10,299 nt of DNA from Candidatus Hodarchaeota archaeon (GTDB lineage: Archaea; Asgardarchaeota; Heimdallarchaeia; Hodarchaeales; Hodarchaeaceae). Shown one piece after another: positions 5,280 to 10,299 of this stretch (positions are counted from its first letter, which is position 1; every line of letters starts with the position of its first letter). Position numbers and translations under genes: made by a program. The notes beneath the pieces are model-generated. The model was not told the origin of the DNA and searched no databases. It saw only the letters and a list, made by a program, of their open reading frames with translations. Location: the NCBI GenBank assembly GCA_016840305.1, contig JAEOSP010000014.1, positions 1 to 10,299 of the forward strand. Reading direction: 5' to 3'.

Positions 5280-6473
5280 ATGAACCAGAGAAGATTAAGG
5301 ATGGCATTTTTAAAGAAAAAATTATTGAAAAGAACTACAATTGTACAAATTTCTCTATTAATTCTCACTTTTGCAATGTTAAGTCAATTTAAAGTTTATA
5401 GGTTGAATCAAGTTAATTCAACGCCTACTAGGATTATGGACACTCCATTATTAGGACGTTATGGTCATAGCATGGTTTATAATCCAGAAAACCAGAAAAT
5501 AATAATGTTTGGAGGGTTCAATGTTGATGAAAATAACAAATTAGATGATATGTGGGAATATGATTGTACAAGTGATGTTTGGAGAGAGTTACATCAATCC
5601 AAGAAACCCCCACCTATTTCTGGCCACGGAATGATTTATGATTCAATTAATCGCAAGTTCATCCTTTTTGGAGGATATGGTGTTTATGAGCGGGATGATA
5701 GGACTTGGATCTATGATCATGGTAAGAACTCTTGGACAGAGATGTTTCCTCAAGTCAGTCCCTCCCCAAGAGATTCAGTATCAATGTATTTTGACCCAGA
5801 AATTGGAGAAACAGTTCTTTATGGAGGGTATAGTGATCTGGCTGAAGGTGCTGATGAAACTTGGACATATAATTATGGAAATAACACATGGACGTTTCAT
5901 AATCTCACAACCAAACCTCCTGCAAGATATGGTGCAGGTATGGTGTATGACCCTGTAAATCAAAGAGGAGTGCTATTTGGAGGTAGAAGAATTGGATATA
6001 ATCCACTAGATGGCACATGGGAATTTGTTTCTTCAACAATGTCATGGAACAAGTTAAATATTTCAGAAAGTCCGAGCGCACGATATTGGTATTGTATGGA
6101 TTTTGATCCTTTACATAAGGTTATGATACTATTTGGTGGATCTGAGGGAAATACTCCTTTTTCTGAAGAAACTTGGGTTTTCAATGTTACTTCTGATCAA
6201 TGGTTACAAATGAATCCTACAAGTAATCCTCTTTATAGATCCTTTCATGAATGTGCACTCGATCCTGAAAGTGGAGAGGTTATTATGTTTGGTGGAACTC
6301 AAAGTGGAAACATTACACCATATAATGATACTTGGAGTTACTCCTATGAGGATAATGCTTGGATTAATATCGAATATCAAGTTATTGAATATTCAGCTGC
6401 TTCTGGTTTTGATATTGGTGTCATTTTTCTAAGTTTATTTGTTCTTCTAACATTTTATAGGAAGAAAAAGTGA
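5280..6473 (+). CDS. Membrane-anchored extracellular Kelch-repeat (six-bladed propeller) protein
   Basis: This 397-residue protein starts with a strongly basic segment and one hydrophobic helix (about 21-35), a signal peptide or signal anchor. Six Kelch repeats follow. Each has a hydrophobic strand ending in FGG or YGG (Gly pairs at about 78, 131, 182, 234, 286 and 338), then an aromatic DxTW/DxMW-type strand and a DxW or NxW turn. The spacing is 50-53 residues, as expected for a six-bladed beta-propeller. A final GFDIGVIFLSLFVLLTFYRKKK-type tail (about 376-397) gives a short hydrophobic helix capped by four basic residues, like archaeal C-terminal sorting or anchor domains. The propeller therefore probably faces outside and binds protein or carbohydrate; no catalytic residues can be assigned. 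Several N-x-S/T sites fit surface glycosylation. The start is uncertain: ATG at codon 8 (5301) has GAGAAG seven bases upstream and also gives a good signal anchor. Confidence 0.88.
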   Translation: MNQRRLRMAFLKKKLLKRTTIVQISLLILTFAMLSQFKVYRLNQVNSTPTRIMDTPLLGRYGHSMVYNPENQKIIMFGGFNVDENNKLDDMWEYDCTSDVWRELHQSKKPPPISGHGMIYDSINRKFILFGGYGVYERDDRTWIYDHGKNSWTEMFPQVSPSPRDSVSMYFDPEIGETVLYGGYSDLAEGADETWTYNYGNNTWTFHNLTTKPPARYGAGMVYDPVNQRGVLFGGRRIGYNPLDGTWEFVSSTMSWNKLNISESPSARYWYCMDFDPLHKVMILFGGSEGNTPFSEETWVFNVTSDQWLQMNPTSNPLYRSFHECALDPESGEVIMFGGTQSGNITPYNDTWSYSYEDNAWINIEYQVIEYSAASGFDIGVIFLSLFVLLTFYRKKK

Positions 6474-6547
6474 ATCTAGGAATAAGGATTACTTCAACCA
6501 TTCTGGTGGGAGATTAGCACAAGATAGATTCAAAAATTCCAGTGTGA

Positions 6548-6563
6548 TATTGAAGCTTCAATA
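6548..6563. promoter_or_regulatory. Perfect 16-base palindrome upstream of cydA, possible operator
   Basis: TATTGAAGCTTCAATA is an uninterrupted perfect palindrome 75 bases before the cydA start, in the gap after the Kelch gene. Its size and symmetry suit a dimeric helix-turn-helix regulator acting on cydAB. It is not followed by a T-run, so it is a poor terminator for the Kelch gene. No known regulator consensus is recognised. Confidence 0.45.
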
Positions 6564-6574
6564 ACCCACAAAAA

Positions 6575-6615
6575 ACATTTAAGACTAAAGTAATGGGAAA
6601 AAAGACAATTTAATA
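6575..6615 (+). promoter_or_regulatory. Candidate TATA-like boxes for cydAB
   Basis: There are two candidates. ACATTTAAGA (6575-6584) lies about 60 bases before the ATG, directly after the 16-base palindrome. CAATTTAATA (6606-6615) is centred about 29 bases before the ATG, which in an archaeon would give an almost leaderless transcript. The latter fits the lack of a good Shine-Dalgarno site before cydA (only AAGAAGAG near 6623-6630). Confidence 0.3.
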
Positions 6616-6638
6616 CTTGGTAAAGAAGAGTAAATTCA

Positions 6639-7985
6639 ATGGACGCATTAGTACTAGCAAAAATTCAGTTCTTCCTTACAATAGGATTTCACTTCATCTT
6701 TCCACCAATCACAATAGGAATAGGTTGGTTCATCGTTTATTTTATGACAAAATATATGAGAACGAAAGATATGTTTTACAAAAATTTAACGTGGTTCTGG
6801 ATAAAGATCTTTACAATAACTGTAGCAATGGGAATTCCAACAGGAATTTTTATGGAATTTCAATTCGGTACGAATTGGGCTGAGTTTTCCCGTTTTGTTG
6901 CAGATATTTTTGCTGTTCCCCTCGCGCTGGAAATTTTCTTTGCATTTTTCTTAGAATCTGTCTTTTTAGGAGTTATTATTCAAGGCTGGAAAAGTGAAAG
7001 GGTTTCTGACAAAATTCTTTGGATAAGTACAGTTTTTGTGGCATTAGGGACAACTCTTTCTGCTTTTTGGATTTTAGTAGCTAACTCATGGATGCAATCT
7101 CCACGAGGATTTGCCTATAGCGCTGATGGGGAGAAATTGGTAATAACAAATGTTTTGGACGCTGTTTTTACTCCAACAATGCTACCACGATTCTGGCATA
7201 CAATCAATGCTTGTATGATCGTTGGATCATTCTTTATTATTGGGATTAGCTGCTTCTATCTCTTAAAAGATCGTCATTCTGAATATGCTAGATATACGAT
7301 CAGAATTGCTTTGATCGTAGGGGTTGTAACATCTATCTTACAGGTATTTTTTGGGCATTGGCAATCATCTATAGTTTATCTGAACCAACCAATGAAGTTC
7401 GCAGCACAGGAGGGGGTTTTTACAACTGAGACAGGTGCTCCTCTTATTATTTTTGCAATTTTGGATGAAACAAAAGTTTATTTTCAAATAGCAATTCCTT
7501 ACTTGCTTAGTATCCTTTTAGGAGATCCCAATGCCACAGTGACGGGATTAAATACAGTGACTCCAGAAAATCGTCCACCAGTGATGCTTACGTTCTACAG
7601 CTTCCATCTCATGGTTATTCTTGGTGGAATATTCATTTTCTTCACCCTGTTAGGTATTATTTTACATTGGAAGGAAAAGTTATTCGATAAAGACTGGAAA
7701 TTTCAAAAATGGTTCCTCAGACTCGGTGTGTTATTATTACCATTACCAATTCTTACTAATGAATTTGGATGGATAACTACTGAGGTTGGAAGACAGCCTT
7801 GGATAGTCCAGGGTGTACTCAAAACTGCAGATGCTGTTTCTGTAAGTGTATCTGCCGAAGAAATATTATTTTCTGTAATCCTCTTCGCTTTAACATTTAT
7901 ACTGCTTTTTGCTATATGGCTGCTTGCATTAACTCGGATAATAAAAAAAGGTTATCCTGAAGAAACAGAGGAAGTCGGAGGTTAA
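6639..7985 (+). CDS. cydA: Cytochrome bd quinol oxidase subunit I (CydA)
   Basis: This 448-residue polytopic membrane protein is the catalytic, heme-bearing subunit of cytochrome bd oxidase, which oxidises membrane quinol and reduces O2 to water. Key positions are all present by comparison with the E. coli protein. His18 is the heme b595 ligand. Glu99 and Glu106 lie in LEIFFAFFLES on the proton/heme d path. His187 in RFWHTINA and Met325 in SFHLMVILG are the two heme b558 ligands. Lys253 and Glu258 in QPMKFAAQEG lie in the quinol loop. GRQPW is at 384-388. The Q-loop is the short type, so it is not the long E. coli form. His323 replaces the Arg that precedes the E. coli heme Met by two residues. 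The last codons (GGA GGT) also form the ribosome-binding site of cydB, so the two subunits are coupled. No cydDC or small CydX-like gene is visible nearby. Confidence 0.97.
   Translation: MDALVLAKIQFFLTIGFHFIFPPITIGIGWFIVYFMTKYMRTKDMFYKNLTWFWIKIFTITVAMGIPTGIFMEFQFGTNWAEFSRFVADIFAVPLALEIFFAFFLESVFLGVIIQGWKSERVSDKILWISTVFVALGTTLSAFWILVANSWMQSPRGFAYSADGEKLVITNVLDAVFTPTMLPRFWHTINACMIVGSFFIIGISCFYLLKDRHSEYARYTIRIALIVGVVTSILQVFFGHWQSSIVYLNQPMKFAAQEGVFTTETGAPLIIFAILDETKVYFQIAIPYLLSILLGDPNATVTGLNTVTPENRPPVMLTFYSFHLMVILGGIFIFFTLLGIILHWKEKLFDKDWKFQKWFLRLGVLLLPLPILTNEFGWITTEVGRQPWIVQGVLKTADAVSVSVSAEEILFSVILFALTFILLFAIWLLALTRIIKKGYPEETEEVGG
7977..7982 (+). promoter_or_regulatory. Shine-Dalgarno site that sets the TTG start of cydB
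   Basis: GGAGGT covers the last two codons of cydA, just before its TAA. It lies 7 bases from the TTG at 7990 and 13 from the ATG at 7996, so TTG is the better-placed start. Confidence 0.7.
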
Positions 7986-7989
7986 AAAG

Positions 7990-9021
7990 TTGAGTATGTT
8001 ACAAGAAGTTTGGTTTGTATTATTAATTTTAATTATTTCAATTTATACTATATTAGATGGATTTGATCTTGGTACAGCATTTTGGTTTTATTTCTTTGGG
8101 AAGGAAACTGACAAAAAAATCATTATGAAAGCTATTGCACCTTTTTGGGATGGTAATGAAGTTTGGCTATTAGCTGCAGGTGGAATTTTATTTGCTGCTT
8201 TTCCAGAGGTGTATGCAACGGTTTTCAGCTCCTTTTACGTACCTTTGGTGCTGGTTGCATTTGGATTGATTCTTAGGGCTGTATCCATTGAATTTCGTGA
8301 AGAATTTGCCTCTCCACTTTGGTATAAATTTATCGATACTACATTTGTTATAGGTAGCATGATTCCGGCAATATCTTTCGGGGTTCTAATAGGAAATTTA
8401 GTTCAAGGCATCCCATTAGATGCTGATTTTAACTTTGCAGGAGATTTATTATCCCTTTTCAACCCATACTCGTTATTGATTGGATTTTTATCCCTTGCTA
8501 TGATTATTACTCATGGTGCGATCTATATCAGGCTAAGAAGCCCAGATGAATTAGCAAAAAAGGCTTCAAGGTGGGCAAAAATGGGTTTAATGGCGTATCT
8601 ATCTATAGCATTTATTGCCCTGATCATAAGCACGTTAATGCATCCTCATCTAGTAGAAAAATTTCAGAATAATATTCTTCTCTTGATAGTACCATCTTTA
8701 GGGTTTATAGCAATAGTAAGTACTATCTGGTTTGTTATGAAAGAAAAAGATCCGTTAAAAACTTTCATTGCTTCTGCAGCTTCGATATGTTTAAGCATTT
8801 TAGGAGCTGGAGTTGCTATGTATCCAACTCTAGTGTTTGCATCTAATGATTCAAGTAGGAACTTAACTATATATAATGCCTCATCTTCAGAAACGAGTTT
8901 GTTTATCATTCTAATCATAACAGCTATCGCACTCCCCTTAATCCTTGTTTATACTGGATGGGTTTACAAAACGCTCGGTGGTAAAATATCATTAGCTGAC
9001 CTGGAAAAACCAAGTTACTGA
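7990..9021 (+). CDS. cydB: Cytochrome bd quinol oxidase subunit II (CydB)
   Basis: This 343-residue, multi-helix membrane protein is the partner of CydA and completes the oxidase core in the cytoplasmic membrane. Family signatures are LDGFDLG (22-28), the strongly conserved PFWDGNEVWLLAAGGILFAA (51-70) with FPEVYA directly after, and LILRAVSIEFREEF (93-106). The length is normal for the family. It begins at a TTG four bases after the cydA stop, chosen because of the GGAGGT site. The TTG is followed two codons later by an ATG that would shorten the protein by only two residues. The gene ends in TGA directly against the stop of the convergent YyaL-like gene. Hydrophobic helices continue to the C-terminus, which ends in a short polar tail. 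There is no sign of truncation or frameshift. Confidence 0.96.
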   Translation: MSMLQEVWFVLLILIISIYTILDGFDLGTAFWFYFFGKETDKKIIMKAIAPFWDGNEVWLLAAGGILFAAFPEVYATVFSSFYVPLVLVAFGLILRAVSIEFREEFASPLWYKFIDTTFVIGSMIPAISFGVLIGNLVQGIPLDADFNFAGDLLSLFNPYSLLIGFLSLAMIITHGAIYIRLRSPDELAKKASRWAKMGLMAYLSIAFIALIISTLMHPHLVEKFQNNILLLIVPSLGFIAIVSTIWFVMKEKDPLKTFIASAASICLSILGAGVAMYPTLVFASNDSSRNLTIYNASSSETSLFIILIITAIALPLILVYTGWVYKTLGGKISLADLEKPSY

Positions 9022-10299
9022 TCACAATTCATTACTATGATGCAGATAAAGGTCAATTTCAGTTCCATTTTTTAATGGAACAGAACAAGTGAGATCTTTA
9101 CATATATATGCGGTATTTTCTTTAAATGGATATTCATCGGATTTATCTAGCCTGGCTTGAACCAAGGGTAATGAAGCTAGCTCATTGAAATTTTCTTTAG
9201 TTAATCTTAAGTACAATAATTCTGGAATATACTCATGTGCTAAATAATCCTTAATTTTATCGGAAGAATATAGATCTTTTTCCTCAAAAATGATAATTTC
9301 TGTTGGTTTATTCTTATACAGACTTAAAGCTAGCAGTGTTTCTCCAGTTAGTACTCCATATTCTTGAAAATATCCAAGTATGAATTTAGCTTGTTTATCT
9401 GCCCTTTCCAAGTACATTTGTTCTCCTGTATAATGATAGAGTCTAATTAAGTTGTCTAAAGCTACAGAATTTGCATTTGGAATAGAAAAGGTTACTACAG
9501 GCTTTTCTTTTGCAATTATATCAGTTTGCAATGAACTAGTAAAATAATAACCAGATTTTTGATCATCCCAGAAGAATTCATCTGTAATCGCCTGAAATTT
9601 GATAGCTTGTTCCAAATAAGTCTTTTTCCCCGTTAAGGCAAATAATTCCAAACAAGCTTGTATCATCAGAATGTAATCCTCAGAGAAAGCCCACCCTTTT
9701 ACGTGACCTCTGTATGTCCGATGTAAACGACCTGAATTTGTATCAACAAAGGTGTGTAGGACACTGATCATTGTCTTTTCAGCTAATTCCAGATACTTCT
9801 CCTCTTGAAGAATAAATGATGCACGAGCAAGTGCAAAAATTGTAATAGCATTCCAAGAGGTGATAATATTATCATTTAAGAAGGGTTTTTCTCGTTTTTC
9901 ACGATAAGAAAATACTTTTTCCTTAAATTTTGCGATATCAGTTCTATTTATCAATTCTTGTTGAATAGCTTCACGAAATTCATTAGTTTCATGTAGTACT
10001 GATTTTCCATCCTCAAAATTTCCCTCAGGAGTTATTCCAAAGTATTTGCAAAATAGTGATCCTTCTTCATTACCTAAAATATTAATTATTTCTTCTTGAT
10101 CCCAAACAAAGAATGTTCCTTCTTTACCTTCCGAATCTGCATCCTGAGAGCTATAGAACAAATTCTCTGGTGAGAGTAGCTCCCGTTCTATGTAGAGTAC
10201 TAATTCTTTTGCTACTTGTGCATATCTTTCATTTTTCGTTGCTTGATATATCTCTACATATAGAAGAAGCATCTGAGCATTATCATATAGCATTTTTTC
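9022..10299 (-). CDS. YyaL/SPATA20-like (DUF255) protein, C-terminal part (runs off right edge)
   Basis: The frame is open to the right end of the window and reads leftward to a TGA at 9022, giving 425 residues. The missing N-terminus should hold the thioredoxin-like DUF255 domain. The visible part is the alpha/alpha-toroid, six-hairpin-glycosidase-like region. Typical motifs in order are EKMLYDNA at the window edge, SSQDADSEGKEG and FFVWDQEEI, GITPEGNFEDGKSVLH, NDNIITSWNAI, a later NSVALDNLIRLYHYTGE, and a C-terminal AYICKDLTCSVPL with two Cys five residues apart. Members are about 650-700 residues and are widespread in bacteria and archaea. Their reaction is not settled; sugar-processing or redox roles have been proposed. 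The apparent Met near 10293 is internal (EKMLYDNA), not a start. The protein looks intact as far as it can be read. Confidence 0.93.
   Translation of the reverse strand, partial: EKMLYDNAQMLLLYVEIYQATKNERYAQVAKELVLYIERELLSPENLFYSSQDADSEGKEGTFFVWDQEEIINILGNEEGSLFCKYFGITPEGNFEDGKSVLHETNEFREAIQQELINRTDIAKFKEKVFSYREKREKPFLNDNIITSWNAITIFALARASFILQEEKYLELAEKTMISVLHTFVDTNSGRLHRTYRGHVKGWAFSEDYILMIQACLELFALTGKKTYLEQAIKFQAITDEFFWDDQKSGYYFTSSLQTDIIAKEKPVVTFSIPNANSVALDNLIRLYHYTGEQMYLERADKQAKFILGYFQEYGVLTGETLLALSLYKNKPTEIIIFEEKDLYSSDKIKDYLAHEYIPELLYLRLTKENFNELASLPLVQARLDKSDEYPFKENTAYICKDLTCSVPLKNGTEIDLYLHHSNEL
9062..9081. repeat. Perfect 8-bp stem with T4 loop inside the YyaL-like gene end
   Basis: GTTCCATT (9062-9069) pairs exactly with AATGGAAC (9074-9081) around four Ts. 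It lies 41 bases past the cydB stop within the coding end of the convergent gene. Because the two genes leave no space between them, it could help stop cydAB transcripts, but no T-run follows it on the plus strand. Confidence 0.4.

Noticed and set aside
6617..6883. Overlapping plus-strand open frame of 88 codons over the start of cydA
   Set aside because: It is an out-of-frame shadow of cydA, whose conserved residues are unmistakable.
1..10299. Search for tRNA/rRNA genes, CRISPR repeats, insertion sequences, prophage or defence genes
   Set aside because: Nothing with the required sequence signatures, spaced direct repeats or transposase motifs was seen by eye on either strand.

Overview
The window is AT-rich (roughly one third G+C by eye) and holds seven recognisable protein-coding loci, one small unrecognised membrane-protein gene, and several intergenic control regions. 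The host cannot be fixed from sequence alone. My best guess is an archaeon, possibly an Asgard/Heimdallarchaeia-like lineage. Three first-in-unit genes have an A/T-only TATA-like box (TTTAAAT or AATATAT type) about 38-42 bases before the start codon. There is a surface-anchored Kelch protein with an archaeal-style C-terminal GF...hydrophobic...RKKK tail, and an F420/FMN-type luciferase-like oxidoreductase. Strong Shine-Dalgarno sites and frequent TTG/GTG starts would also suit a low-GC Gram-positive bacterium, so this is an inference only.

Layout, left to right. (1) Positions 1-1297, minus strand: a luciferase-like monooxygenase-family oxidoreductase, followed with overlapping stop/start signals by a YwiC-like membrane protein that runs off the left edge. 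(2) 1298-1526: hairpins and a U8 tract that look like the end of the upstream unit, then the promoter of the luciferase-like gene. (3) 1527-3177, minus strand: a short divergent DUF2877-family protein and a medium-chain zinc-type dehydrogenase, closely coupled (the ribosome-binding site of the second overlaps the stop of the first). (4) 3178-3630: a 453-base divergent intergenic region with three small inverted repeats and promoters on both sides. (5) 3631-3909, plus strand: a 92-residue, two-helix membrane protein of unknown function. (6) 3930-4949, minus strand: an EamA-type drug/metabolite transporter interrupted by one in-frame TAA. (7) 4950-5279: A/T-rich promoter region. (8) 5280-6473, plus strand: a six-repeat Kelch beta-propeller protein with membrane anchors at both ends. 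(9) 6639-9021, plus strand: cydA-cydB, the two core subunits of a cytochrome bd quinol oxidase, with a perfect 16-base palindrome upstream. (10) 9022-10299, minus strand: the C-terminal part of a YyaL/SPATA20-like protein entering from the right edge; its stop codon directly abuts the cydB stop.

How the genes fit together: cydAB would give the cell an oxygen-consuming, quinol-oxidising terminal oxidase, and the MDR dehydrogenase and luciferase-like protein are both redox enzymes. These may reflect an oxygen- or redox-facing neighbourhood, but nothing ties them into one pathway. I see no tRNA, rRNA, CRISPR array, insertion sequence or phage gene. The strongest anomalies are the single in-frame stop in the transporter, the shortened and substituted DUF2877 protein, and the palindrome before cydA.
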